A stretch of DNA of 58,063 bases from Acanthaster planci. Taxonomy: Eukaryota; Echinodermata; Asteroidea; Valvatida; Acanthasteridae. Below, in pieces: positions 1 to 10,490 of this stretch. A program made the position numbers and the translations under genes. A model generated the notes under the pieces. That model was not told the origin of the DNA, did not search any database, and was given only the letters and a program-made list of their open reading frames with translations. The stretch lies in assembly GCF_001949145.1 (NCBI RefSeq), contig NW_019091651.1, positions 189,570 through 247,632 of the forward strand, written 5' to 3'. Numbering within the stretch: position 1 is the stretch's first letter; each line of letters opens with the position of its first letter.

Positions 1-985
1 ATGTGACGAAAATTGAGAAACTGAACCACCCAAAGGCTTGGGCAATGAATGGTCTTCAGGTCATCTGGGAATTGATGGTGGCCTGTGCCTTTCCCCCAAT
101 ATCCCTGATACCTGCAGTACTATCCAACATCAACTGGGAGCTGTGATTTGTTCTTTCTCATTGCCCCCTTCTGGCTGCGCCAGCCATGGTTCCAGTGTCT
201 AACCAGACTACTCATGCATGTACCAATGGTCCTTCCCGCCAGACCGGATCTACTCCACCAAACAAAGTTAAGTGTTCTTCACCCTTATCCAGCATCCCTA
301 CACCTGACTTGCTGGCTATTTTCAAACGATCCTTCCGGTCAGCAGAATTGTCTCATGAAGCTGCCAAGATGACTTCCAAGAGCCGATGCCAATCTACATG
401 CAGCATCTACGACACCAGATTACAACATTTTAGTTTGTGGTGTTCAGAGTGAGGTCTTGTCCATTGCTGATGCCCACATCCAATAGGAACCGCATGGTGT
501 TCATCTCATCCCGATGTTGGGGTTCCTCACCAAGAACCAGTTAGTTTCCTTCAGCCTCCTGACATAGTTATGCCGGACATTGCTAAGCACACTGGGACTC
601 CGGATGACACACCATGGTGCCAGGTGCAAACTCTTGAATGGTACCCAGCCAAAACCAGTACGACATTGCAGCTCTTCATTACTGCCATAAAACCTTTCCA
701 AGCTGCAACCAGAGACACCATAGCCAAATGGACAGTTTTGGCCATCAAATTTGCCAACCCAGAGTGGCTGAACTCTGTGGACAATCAAACACAAGGCCTC
801 ATTGGAGCTCATGATATCCAGGCAGTTTGAACATTATGAGCCTATTTTAAGGGTATGCCGATCAAGGAGATATGCCAGGCAGCATGCTGGAAGACCCTTG
901 TACATTTACCACATGCTACCTCACTGATGTCTTTCAAAAGGACTCTTCATATGGCATGCTGTCTTGACATCTGCCACATCAATGC
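1..985 (+). mobile_element. DIRS-type retrotransposon relic: reverse transcriptase/RNase H tail and tyrosine recombinase
   Basis: Broken + strand coding remains cut off by the left edge of the window. In the first 350 bases, pieces such as HPKAWAMNGLQVIWELM, AFPPISLIP and LIAPFWLRQPWF match the conserved end of the DIRS reverse transcriptase/RNase H region. From about 540, PDIAKHTGTPDDTPWC, TRDTIAKW, GAHDIQAV and GMPIKEICQAACWKT match the tyrosine recombinase that DIRS elements use instead of a DDE integrase. The usual catalytic arginine of the HDIRAV motif reads Q here. Several frameshifts and stops separate the pieces, so no functional protein can be made. The order (RT tail, then recombinase) is normal for DIRS. 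A Ngaro-like relative is possible; the YR class is fairly certain, the exact family is not. Confidence 0.72.
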
Positions 986-1149
986 AGAACTACCTAACAG
1001 CTCCATTATCTGGTGAGTCCACACTGTAGTTCTAAAGGTTTACATGCTTCTCTGGTGCACAATTTTATGTTGTGCCTCCTCGCTGCACTCCCAGCCAAGG
1101 GTTTGGTGCTATTCTGCATCTTTTGCGACTGTCTTGGATAAGTTTCAAG

Positions 1150-1415
1150 CAGAAGACTCCTCCCCCACGGGAATGTGGGTGAGGTCTGCTATTGAATGCC
1201 AACCCCAAACAGTCCTATATTTCCCCACTCTTGGTTCGGACGGTTTATATACCGGAAAAAGATGAATATGGTGGCCATTCTGCCATGCATATGATATGAA
1301 TGTTAGCAAATAGAATCAGATGCAAAGGAATGTGCATATTTTGCGACTGTTTGGGATAGGTATTCAGTAGCAGACCTCAACCACATTCCTGTGAGGGAGG
1401 ATTTTGCCCTCAGGA
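1150..1415. repeat. Inverted repeat downstream of the DIRS relic
   Basis: About 70 bases at 1150-1222 (containing TTCAAGCAGAAGACTCCTCC) return in reverse complement at about 1343-1412 (containing AGCAGACCTCAACCACATTC), with roughly 120 bases between. Arm identity is high but imperfect. DIRS elements carry inverted terminal repeats and internal complementary regions. The position just downstream of the recombinase fits an element end, but a separate foldback insertion cannot be excluded. Confidence 0.6.
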
Positions 1416-2204
1416 TCATTTTCAATGTTTGAACAAAATTGTTGTAGGTAAATGCAGGCCAATAGAACTTGTGCTCTACTAATCTTTGGGGCATTTGTGA
1501 CGTGAACAACCATACAGTATTGTTACATAACGCCTCTACTCGTACCTGTCTTTTGTTGCTGTTCATTAAATATCAAAGCTGCCTGGACCTTTTTGTTTGC
1601 GTGGAATGTTTCGTTCTGTATTTAAGGCCTTATAGCGGGCTGCTCAGCCTCAGTCAGAGTCAGTTATGGTGAATGTGCATGAGCACAGTTTGAGATCCGA
1701 ACCCCAGTTTCGATGAAGGCTATGTTGCTGCTGCTAGGATCTACCTGTGGGCTGCCGGTGAGGGTTGGTTTTCGTAGCAACTGGGGTCCGTGCTGGTGTG
1801 GCGGTCCTGTTCATGGGGTGCGGCCTTGATGGCTGTGCTCACCGTTCTGCACCGACCGGGGAACGGTCTTTATTTTTCATACGATTAAGTTAAAGTTAAT
1901 GTCTGTATTAATGTTTTCCTTTGCTTGGCCGAGTTGTGTGTCTGTAAAATGTTACTTCAATGTTAGTTTTTGCATGACCGCTTTGTTAATTTTGTTTTGC
2001 TCGGCATGGCTGTTTCTAACCACGCTAATGCAAGCTCGTTGTTTTGGTTTTTTTTTTGGTTTATCTTGTTAATTAAAATAATGTAAATAATTTTATGTAT
2101 TGGCCAATTCTTGTGCATGTTTTCTGTGTTTGTGTTTAGCAACCTCTTGTTTGTAACAGTGTGGTGTATGTTAGTAATTACAAACTGGTGTGGGAATCGG
2201 TCGC
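1416..2204. other. Intergenic, no gene seen
   Basis: No coherent coding. A TATTTAAG word near 1619 and a T-rich tract near 2050 are visible, but nothing ties them to a transcript. Confidence 0.5.
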
Positions 2205-3080
2205 CCACTCCTCAAGTCTCAAATCAAGTCAAACTGCCTTTGAGTGTCATTTAGTTGACACAAATATTAAATCAACCTGTTGTTCAGTGAAATTAGGGTT
2301 GTAATTTGAGTCCATTGGTCATTTTTCTTCTTGTCTGTGCAAACACATTAAAAGAAAACAGCACATATACAAGGTACCAGGTCAACTTTTACCAAACCAG
2401 ATGGAAAGATCAGTTATGAAAGACTTGATTCCAGACTTGAACTCGGAGCTGGACTCAAGTTCACTTCTCTCGGACTTGTGAGTCAATTCACACTTGAAAC
2501 CTTTTGTGGTAAGTTGAACTTGGATTCGGCTACTGGCTAACTTTGACAATGTGTTGGAGTGGAAATGGGTCCTCTCCAGAAAGTGCTTAAAGAGCATGAG
2601 AACAGACATGAAATCATTTTTCATGTCAACCTTTATATGTTTCATCACACATTAACTTTTGCCTGAGAAAGCCTGTTTTAAATATCTTTACTTTACAAGG
2701 CTGGCATCCTCAGTGTAAACACATGCTGTTAAAAAAAATGTTGAATCCAAGTCTTCTCCTTGTTAAGACCACCTTTCTTTTAATCAGTTGTTATCTTCTG
2801 TGGCAACCATTTCATGACTGGACTTGCCCTTAATTAACACAATTCCATTGTAATTAGTTAATGAAAATGTACTTTTATTTTAAAACTGTAAAAACTCCTA
2901 CAAGAAATACAAATGCAAGATGCAGTGGAAGTAAAAAAAACAGACTTGGCTCTGTATTGACCATTTGAACTCAGGCTTGAGCCAAATGCAGACAAAAGTG
3001 GGAATGGACTTGGCTTGGACTTGAGGCTTTGTAGACACTGCTCAGATACAGTGAAGTTGACTTGACTACCCAACTGGGAA
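2205..3080. repeat. Degenerate GACTTG/CAAGTC-rich repeat region
   Basis: The hexamer GACTTG and close variants recur at 2424-2500 and 2943-3065, and its complement CAAGTC recurs at 2212-2232. The spacing is irregular, as in an old minisatellite inside a dispersed repeat. No open frame makes sense. Confidence 0.4.
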
Positions 3081-3839
3081 AATCACAGAAGGCATCCTGG
3101 TACACAAGCTATCATAGGAGTGACTGGCACGTTTAGGCGGATGCGTTTCATTAGCTTTTGGGGCATATTTGCTGAAACAGCTTTTTACCCCTTTGTTTGC
3201 TCTTCCAGGCCCTTATGACCAGATGCTGGTTATTAGGGTGTGACAGGCTTAAGTGAAAAGTGCAGTAGTCCTTGTTTCATTCAGACATTGATACACATAC
3301 TGCTTATGCTGTGTTCACAAAACACAATTAATACATAACCATTAAAAAAAACCACAGAAATTTAATGTTTACTCCATTAATTTGTGACTGCAAAATTAAT
3401 AAAAAAGATCCTACATTTCCCCACCCACAAAAAATCCCCTTTTGGCCGTATGTGTTCCCAGGCTGATTGGATGACGTCATCGCCAGAAAGATGCATGTAC
3501 AGTGTACATATACGTAGTGCACAGTACGTGCAGTATCACACGCTTGCAGTACACCACGTTGTGTTTGATGTAGCTTGACCAATAGGGCAAACACTGCGAA
3601 CCCTTTAAATTCTTCACTCTGATTCAGGGAAGGCATTGTAAGTTGTACTTTTTATGAGTGTCACTGAAAGAATTAAACATACTAAAAGCTTCACCTGAAT
3701 GACTGTTATCATCACTTTATAAGCTTGCCTTCTCTTTCGACAAGTATTTGAATTATGTGTTTTAAAGTAACCTTATAAGACTTATAACTTCTAAGCATGA
3801 ATGAATACACTCAGTTTTAGAGCTGTAATGTGGGTGATT
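3081..3839. other. Intergenic, no gene seen
   Basis: Unique-looking AT-rich DNA. No protein-like translation on either strand. Confidence 0.5.
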
Positions 3840-3989
3840 CACAACAGTGTGCTTCCAAGAGGTTGCAATGCATTGGCCAATCACAATGCGTGAAATCTGT
3901 CAACCCTTTCCAAACACAGATTTGATCGACAGATTTTGTGCATTGTGATTGGCCAAAGCATTGCAACCTCTTGGAGGCACACTACTGTG
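3840..3989. repeat. Foldback element with about 65-bp arms
   Basis: The left arm 3840-3903 and right arm 3922-3989 are near-perfect reverse complements with a loop of under 20 bases. Both arms carry ATTGGCCAATC or GATTGGCCAAAGC, so each holds CCAAT-type words. The size and shape fit a small foldback MITE. Confidence 0.75.
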
Positions 3990-5279
3990 AAATGTCCATA
4001 TTGAATTTAGTCCTATTTTGTTCGTCTTCAATAGAAAAAAGTCTCAACGAACACAATCCTGAAGCCATCTGCAAATTTCACATATTTTTAAACTGCATCA
4101 ATGAGAGAAATATAAAGTTATTGTTGGTGATGTTAAAATCAAGTTTTACTCGAATTGCAGCATGGCCTTTAGTGTGTGTTTGTGTTTGTCAGATAGGCGA
4201 TATGAGAGACTTTTTGTGTCCAGAGTGGACCTTTACTCTGTACCATCTGAATTACCTTCATAAAATGGGTGTGTTCCTTCTCACTACCACTTGTTTTTTT
4301 TTCTTATGGAGAAAATTTGTTGAAGCATGAAATGTAGATGGAAAGGAGAAAGAGAGGGAGGGTATAAGGTATGACACTCGGATCATTTTCTGTGCCTGCC
4401 TCTGACAAATGATGAAATCAAAAACTTTCTTATACTGGCATGTTGTGTCTTTATTTCACCTCCGGCCTCTGGATGCTCACCAGGCTTAACGCAACATTAC
4501 ATCAGATGAATTTCAGTAACTTGGAAAGCCAGCAGTGATCCAAACTTCAAATGCCGTAAGAACTACAGATAAACACAAATACAGACAATACGCATATCAG
4601 AAAACACATCAATAGTTCGATACTTATGCAACAATTGTTAAGCCCTAGAGATTTGAAGATAAAATATACATGCGAATGGTCCCAATCGCAAACCTGTAAG
4701 ATTGGCCAACTCAGAATTAAATCATTACTATTTCCATCCGAACTTTATGTCATCAATAATCTGTGGCCACATGCATAACATTAGTAAGTAATGATGAAGA
4801 GGTGACTTAATCTGCGATACAATAGACACTTGAACATCTATCATGTAGCTAATGTAAATTACATTGTGTTTATAAAGTCTCCTTGATGTATACAGTATAC
4901 TCCTATAGTATACAGTACATAACAGTAAGGCTACAACTACATGAAGGCCCCATATGTGTTATACATGAACCAAGGTAACACTCGCTTACCACTGTGCCGT
5001 TTATCAAAGACAGACAAAACAAAACCTTGTACGTAACTTCAAAATGGGTGGTAAAGAACCACAGAAATTGGAGTATTCTTCTTGGCTTATTATCACCTTC
5101 AGAGAACAGAGCAAGGATGGAGTATCTAGCAGGAATGTTGAGCTATCTACGGCTATATGCAGGCTGTCGCTACACAGTCACATGGACGGCGGCCCGCTAA
5201 AATGTTATACATCGCGAACTTTTGGAACTGCGTTATGGCACGCCTAAAGTTGCTTAAAAAAAAAACAGTTACAGTGTGG
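3990..5279. other. Intergenic, no gene seen
   Basis: A 130-codon open stretch runs to 4330 but begins inside the right arm of the foldback, and its composition is not protein-like. Nothing else was recognised. Confidence 0.45.
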
Positions 5280-5620
5280 AGCGTCGATGGTTACATTTCA
5301 GAGGCATGATGTTTTGCCCTATCCTCCAACTTGAACAAGGAGTTAGGGAACCATGATGTAAGTTTGATGAAGATCCAAATTTGTTAAGGGACTAGAGTGG
5401 GTTGTAGAAGAAATGTGTACAAATCAAAGGGGTTTGGGTCAGAAGAAGAAGAAAAAAAAAAGAACAAAAACAATGCCTTTTTCGCAACTTGCAAAAAAGC
5501 CAATAATATTAAGTCTGACTTGGATGAAACTTGGCATGGATCCAAACAGCACTGTGTTATATGTGACAGATTGGTTGATATCATAATGACATAATAATTT
5601 CGTGGTTTTATTTTTGTTAT
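5280..5620 (+). repeat. Truncated copy of the right-end satellite-associated repeat
   Basis: The order of words here (AAGTTTGATGAAGATCC, a GTGTACAAA word, a purine-rich GAAGAAG tract, then CCTTTTTCGCAACTTGCAAA) repeats the order seen at 57640-57830 in the same orientation. This is therefore a dispersed copy of that family. The tandem-repeat part is absent. Confidence 0.65.
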
Positions 5621-5743
5621 TTTAAAGGTAGTCTACACCAAAATCCCCCAAATCAGATTCCCATATAACCCTGAAATGTCTCACTTGAAAGAAAGTACGT
5701 AACAGCTTCAATCAGTCCGTAAAATATTTCCACCCAGAATGCT

Positions 5744-6361
5744 TTAGTTTACGAGAAAACAGAAATGTTTGTTGGTTCTCTCTTTTGGTTCTCTTTTTTT
5801 GGTGTTCACAATCGTCAGGTGACTGTTTTGCAGTGTATAAGAGTTTATTTCACTTCGCACATCACGTTCCGTTAACAGGCACCAGCTTTTTTTGTGTAGT
5901 GTTTGTGTAGTGCGCTGGGAGGTTGGTTTAGTGTTTGTGGATGAAGTTGGTCCGAGATGGATTCTGTTGCATTTCATGTGTGCGCCACCGTCGGTTTCCA
6001 TGGTGTATGACCAAGGGGTGGTATATTGGCCTACAACTCGTCCTGGACTCCAAGACTTGGTGACTGGATTCTGGATGTGAATCGGCTGGCCCTGAAGGAG
6101 TTCTTGGAGTGGTGTGGAGCGTTTGTTGTAGTTACGGGCTTGTGAGGACTGGTTTGTCTTCAGGTGTTCATGCACATCCTCGTGGTCAGGTGGGGGATGA
6201 ATTATTGCAGGTAGGGTTGTTTTGTACTTGCGTCTGTTCAACAGCTCTGCTGGGGAGGCTAGATTGGATTTGAGTGCAGTAGTGCGAAGACACAGAAGGG
6301 CGAGGTTTGGGTCATCTCCTGATGCATGGCATTTGGTGAGGATTTTCTTCACAGTCTGAAC
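5744..6361 (-). pseudogene. gypsy integrase C-terminal region
   Basis: About 200 open codons starting just after the catalytic Glu. The start, VKKILTKCHASGDDPNLALL, followed by CLRTTALKSNLASPAELLN, is the conserved helix region after the integrase core. Further on, GQPIHIQNPVTKSWSPGRVV and CNRIHLGPT match the SH3-like DNA-binding C-terminal domain of gypsy integrases. The final 60 or so codons are K/R/N-rich and probably read into 3' non-coding or LTR sequence. No chromodomain is seen. Confidence 0.8.
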
Positions 6362-7170
6362 ATGCCATTCGATGAATCCATGGCCTCTCGGGTAGTGAGG
6401 TGACTATGTCTGGATGCGAAACCCATATTGATGTGCGAAGGTTTGAACTGCAATGAGGTGAATTGAGTTCCGTTGTCACAGATGATGATGTCTGGAATGC
6501 CTTGTTGTGCGGAGAGGATTCACAATACCCTTGTCACAGTACTGGTTGTGAGGCTCTCCAGTTTGTGAATAAATGGGAATTTGGAAAAGTAATCTGCAAC
6601 AATCAAGTACCGGGTCCCATCATGGTGGAAGAAGTCTGCTTCAAGTGTGTGCCATGTACATAGGGGCACATCCGTGGCTATCATGGGTTCACGCAGCTGT
6701 GATCGCTGGTACTTCTGGCAAACCTGGCAAGCTGCTACAGTGTTGTCAATGTCTTTGTATATCCCTGGCCAGTAGACACTGGTTTGGGTATGAAGCTTGC
6801 ACTTTTCCATGCCCTGGTGGCCACTGTGGATCTGTTGCAGAATGTCACACTGCAGTTTGTTGGGAATAACAATTCTGCTCTCAACGAGTGCTACATCATC
6901 CCGAACTGACCAGTACGGTCTGATAGAGCGGTGAACCTTCTTGATGCTGTCAGGCCAGCCTTCGGCAATCTGCTGCTTTAACAGTTGGAGAGTAATGTCT
7001 CCTGTTGTTTTGTGCCTGACTTGCTCTAGCTTCGTCGGTGTGTTGCTCACTATGCTATGAATGCGTACTTGCATCTCAGGGATTTCATGCTTCTCAAGGG
7101 GGGGAAAGGCGTGAGAGTGCATCAGTGATAACCATTTCCTTTCCCGGTTTGTAACATATCTCAAGGTCAT
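6360..7170 (-). pseudogene. gypsy integrase, zinc-binding and catalytic core
   Basis: The integrase N-terminus reads HSGHQGMEKCKLHTQTSVYW, then ACQVCQKYQR, giving the HHCC zinc-binding region. The core has LEADFFHHDGTRYLIVADYF, with the first catalytic Asp, and an open frame to about 6520. The DNG segment with the second Asp (near 6480) and GFIEWHVQTVK with the Glu (near 6390) are present but in other frames. All three DDE residues therefore survive in the DNA while the protein is broken. It would have inserted cDNA into the genome. The frames overlap the RNase H segment by about 75 bases. Confidence 0.85.
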
Positions 7171-7690
7171 AGGCTTGCAGGCGTAAGAGGATTTGCTGTA
7201 ATCTTGGAGGAGCCTGCATCAAGTTTTTCTTATGGATGTGCTGGAGTGGGCGGTGATCAAACTCTACGGTGAATTTTCTCCCGTATAGGTACGTGTGGAG
7301 CTTTTCACATCCATACAGCACTGCTAGCAACTCGCACTCTATGTTGGCATATCTGGTTTCTGCTGGTGTCAGTGCTTTTGATGCAAATGCTATGGGACGA
7401 CCGTTCTGAACCAGGGCTGCACCAAGGCCTCTGGTTGATGTGTCCACCTGTAGCGTTACTGGCTGCCTTTGGTCATAGTATGCGAGAGTGGTTTCTGAAG
7501 CTATGAGGGCTTTGATGAGGTTGAATACCTTGGTGTGTGACAGGGACCATTCCACATCTTCTCTGAGCTGTTCTCGCAAAGGTGCTGTGTGTTCTGCCAG
7601 CTTTGGTATGAATGGAGCCATGTAGTTCACAAGGCCGAGGAACGTGCAGAGTTGCGTTTTGTTTTCTGGGGGTTGCATTTCAGCTACTGC
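7094..7690 (-). pseudogene. gypsy RNase H domain (long open segment)
   Basis: The best preserved part of the element, about 200 open codons. It starts with the thumb motif FLGLVNYMAPFIPKLAEHTA. RNase H follows with VDTSTRGLGAALVQNGRPIA (first Asp), ANIECELLAVLYGCEKLHTY (Glu) and FDHRPLQ (Asp), and ends with the linker YKPGKEMVITDALSRL. RNase H removes the RNA template during reverse transcription. The frame is lost at a run of seven G (7098-7104), where the integrase continues in another frame. A length change in that run is the likely cause. Confidence 0.88.
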
Positions 7691-8200
7691 CTTAGGGCCG
7701 GCGACCATTTAGACCTGGTTTGAAAAGGGCCCCCCAGTAAGCTCGCCCTGTTGCAAAAACCCCTTTCATACCGACCTGGGATGCTGGACTGGTTGTTGAT
7801 CTCGAACTTCTCCATCCTGGGGTGTATTGTTTGCAACTTTACATTCCAGTAGCCGTTCTTGGCATCAAGCTTGCTAAACATCTTAGCACTGGTGAGTTTG
7901 GGTGTGATTTCTTCCAGTGTAGGCACAGGGTAGTGATCTCTCTTAATTGCTCAATTAAGGTCTTTTGGGTCGAGGCATATGCGTAGTCAGCCAGTAGTTT
8001 TCTCATGAATCACCAGTGAATTGACCCAGTCGGTTGGTTTTGATACTTTGGCAATGACAGCAGTGTCCTCCATCTTGTCTAGCTCCCTCTGAAGTTTGTC
8101 TCTGATTGCTAGGGGGACTCTGCGTGGGGGATGTATGACAGCCTTGGCTTCTGGGTAGAGGGTGATGTGATATTTAAAGTCTTCAAAATATCCAACAGTA
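7684..8200 (-). pseudogene. gypsy reverse transcriptase with active site deleted
   Basis: The fingers/palm start is recognisable: RDHYPVPTLEEITPKLTSAK, then FSKLDAKNGYWNVKL, which holds the first catalytic Asp. Fewer than 70 codons later the sequence has already reached FLGLVNYMAPFIP, a motif normally about 130-140 residues downstream. The YxDD box and its surroundings are therefore missing. Between the two parts are a frameshift and a stop near 7700. This element could not polymerise even if the frames were restored. The domain identity is secure from the flanking motifs; the deletion size is estimated from the family norm. Confidence 0.82.
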
Positions 8201-8446
8201 TCACCAAAGCATTATGGGTACATTTCAAAGAGTTCGGCTTTGTTGTTGGTCTTTTGCCTCTTCTGCAGTGGGGTGATGCTGGAGATGTACTTTAAAGACC
8301 AGTTTGACAGGTGCGTTTCATTTTCACCTACTGGTGGGTCCTTAAAGTGGACTTTCCGTTGTGTGTCACCTCCAAACATCAGTGACTGTTGGTGGTCTGG
8401 ACTGCCTGCCTGCACAGGTATGGTAGTCTCCAGCACTGGCAATGTC

Positions 8447-8800
8447 TCAACGGTGCAGTGCAGTGTAAGCAAGTTCAAAGCTTGCCATGCCTTTAAGCCA
8501 AGGATTGCTGGGCCACTGCATCAGTGACGTAAAAAAAGTGCAGTTGTGTTTTGTGTCCTTGTATCGGCAAGGGATTCTCACTGTGCCCAGCTGACTAATC
8601 TTAGAACTGCCATATGCAGTGAGTGCCATGTTGTTCTTGTCAAGTGCACCAGGCAATGGGTTGCCATCACTATCCAGTTTCTCAGGATAAATGATGCGGA
8701 ACAGATGCACAGGTAACAAGTTGCTCTGCACACCTGTGTCAACTTTACACTGCAGCAGTATTAGCCGCCCACCTTTCTGGGTTATGTCAAGTTTATGTCT
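8447..8800 (-). pseudogene. gypsy aspartic protease domain
   Basis: Retroviral-type aspartic protease that would cut the Gag-Pol polyprotein. The catalytic triplet is visible as VDTGVQSNLLP (usually DTGAQ). It is followed by PGALDKNNMALTAYGSSKIS and GTVRIPCRYKDTKHNCTFF, the usual strand order of gypsy proteases. The reading frame breaks after about 8447. It lies directly upstream, in the minus sense, of the reverse transcriptase remains. The active-site residues are kept, but the broken downstream frame means no polyprotein can be made. Confidence 0.78.
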
Positions 8801-9689
8801 TCAGTTTACGGCTGCCATCAGGTAATGCTCTATGGTAGCATTTAAATGACAGAGACTTGTCTTTGGAGTTTACAAGGACTAACTTTTATTCTATGCGGGC
8901 AGCCATCTTTTCTTGTGTTACATAGGCAAAAAAAGGGATGGCAGCAGAGGGCGCTATTCACTACGCACTAACTACATGTATGTGGATATATGTGCATACT
9001 GTGGCAATCGGCCGACGTCAGCGAGCGGTCTAGTCTGGCAGCGAATAGAGCAGGCCTGTTTTGGGGCAGTCTTCCGCCAGATGCAGCAGGAGAGCAGCAC
9101 AGGTGGCACTGGGGTAGAGGACAGGGTGGGACACAGGGAGCATCACAGACACAAACGGACACGTCCGCCTAAGATGACTCTGGTTTAATAATTGTTCACA
9201 TCTCTACAGGCGCACCAGGCCCTGGCAGTCTCCTAGTCAGATCTGGGTCCTATACAGGTCTTGATCCCTATACAGATGTAAGGTACGGGCACAACTTGTT
9301 TTACATCCACCAAATCCCCCCGTAAGGCTTCCGCCCTGTGGATGGAGTTCCCCATATAAACTCGTCCCCAGATGATTTATATTAAGTCTAAAGATCCCCC
9401 GGTAAGTCGCTTACTTATGGGTAGGGCCTGGTAGTTCTCCCCGACGGGAGCAGTAAAGAAAACCGTATGGCAACTCCAATGACCAGGACGGCGCTGGAAC
9501 TAATACGGCACATGGGACTGACTGCGAAGGAACTGACACGCTTGGCACGCGATTGCACGTATATATCTCACGGGCCACCAACCTGGTGCCACCAGCCACA
9601 GTGCACAACAGGTCCCGCCGATGTCAGGGAATGAGCCCTGGGCCTAACTACGATGGCTCAGAATTAACACGCAAACTGCTATTGCGCCG
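8801..9689. other. Possible LTR or 5' leader of the gypsy relic
   Basis: No coding was found. The stretch is unusually GC-rich for the window from 9050 to 9660. On the minus strand, AATAAAA at about 8884 followed by about 80 bases to the pol region could be the R-U5 end of an LTR. No matching copy was found beyond 5744, so this stays tentative. Confidence 0.25.
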
Positions 9690-9850
9690 CAATACTAATA
9701 TCATATAGGCCTATTTTCAAGATGTACTTTGCATCGGGGAGATGTTAATTTAAATTATGTTTGGGTTTACCCAACGTATATATTTATAAATATATAGGTC
9801 AGGTGAGGGCAAAACCCGTAATTAAAATCATATAAGCCTACTCATTTCAG
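9690..9850. repeat. SINE-tail sequence in inverted arrangement
   Basis: The minus strand of 9707-9785 matches the tail of the SINE at 49.2 kb: ACGTTGGGTAA, then AACATCTCCCC, then a CATCTTGAAAA word. A + strand copy of the AGGGCAAAACCCG part lies next to it at about 9805-9820. The outer words CATATAGGCCTATTTTCA and TGAAATGAGTAGGCTTATAT are also nearly complementary, so the whole is a small foldback. Confidence 0.6.
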
Positions 9851-10204
9851 TGTCACAGACATGAGTCAACTGCGTTCCTGGATGATTTTTTTTCCATGAA
9901 TCCGCAATGCTACATTGTTGAGGAAGCCCATTACTCCAAGGTAAATTCACTGATTGCTCCTGGCAGTTAAAAACTGCTTTTTTTAAGAGATAGAGAACCT
10001 GTTATGCCTGTTTCCCACCCTGACTCTGTGGATGTTGTTCCCTTATCACGAACGCCCTATAATTCATAGATTTTATGCAAGATAAATTACAAGATCTTCG
10101 ATCTAATAATTGAAAATGCCGAGCTGTTTTTCTCAATTTTTTGCAAAGCATTTGACTCAATTTGAAACAAGTCTGTGGAATGTCAGTTGCAGTGAATATT
10201 ATAG
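9851..10204. other. Intergenic, no gene seen
   Basis: AT-rich, with no recognised feature. Confidence 0.5.
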
Positions 10205-10490
10205 AATGTTGAACATCTTGTACCGTGGACGACTCGTATTCAGGACATCTCGTACCCAGTGTGGGAGTCTAACCTGTCTCCCGGTCTCAGCAGTCTCCTC
10301 CTGAAGTAGCCAGACATTAAACGGACGACTTTCCCACTGTTGTGCGCAGTGATGGCATGACGTATTTTTACCATATTTGGTAAGAGGGACCACTGAGACC
10401 GGGGGACAGCTCAGACCACCACACTGCAACAACTTATACCCTGGACAACTCATACCTGGGATATGTCATACCAAGGACATCTCATAACCC
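10205..10490. repeat. Foldback with a GGACAACTCATACC-type minisatellite at both ends
   Basis: The inner arms 10256-10299 and 10383-10426 are near-complementary over 44 bases (CAGTGTGGGAGTCTAACCTG against the complement of the right arm). Outside them, a roughly 20-22-base motif recurs in direct orientation on both sides: GGACGACTCGTATT and GGACATCTCGTACC on the left, GGACAACTCATACC and GGACATCTCATAACC on the right. The motif resembles the GACAACTCGACC repeats at 40.4 and 50.6 kb. Confidence 0.65.

Larger units (their letters stand above)
5744..8800 (-). mobile_element. pol: Ty3/gypsy LTR retrotransposon relic (pol region)
   Basis: Reading on the minus strand, the domain order is aspartic protease, reverse transcriptase, RNase H, integrase, the usual Ty3/gypsy order. 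No chromodomain and no convincing gag were seen. Frames change at least four times and part of the reverse transcriptase is deleted, so the copy is dead. Paired LTRs were not identified. An AATAAA on the minus strand at about 8884-8890, in LTR-like sequence, may mark the 5' LTR. A second gypsy fragment (13.0-14.1 kb, +) and a third (26.6-27.0 kb, +) are divergent in sequence and appear to be other lineages. Confidence 0.9.

Noticed and set aside
3938-4330. 130-codon open frame on +
   Set aside because: It starts inside the foldback arm, its composition is not protein-like, and no splice or motif support was found.
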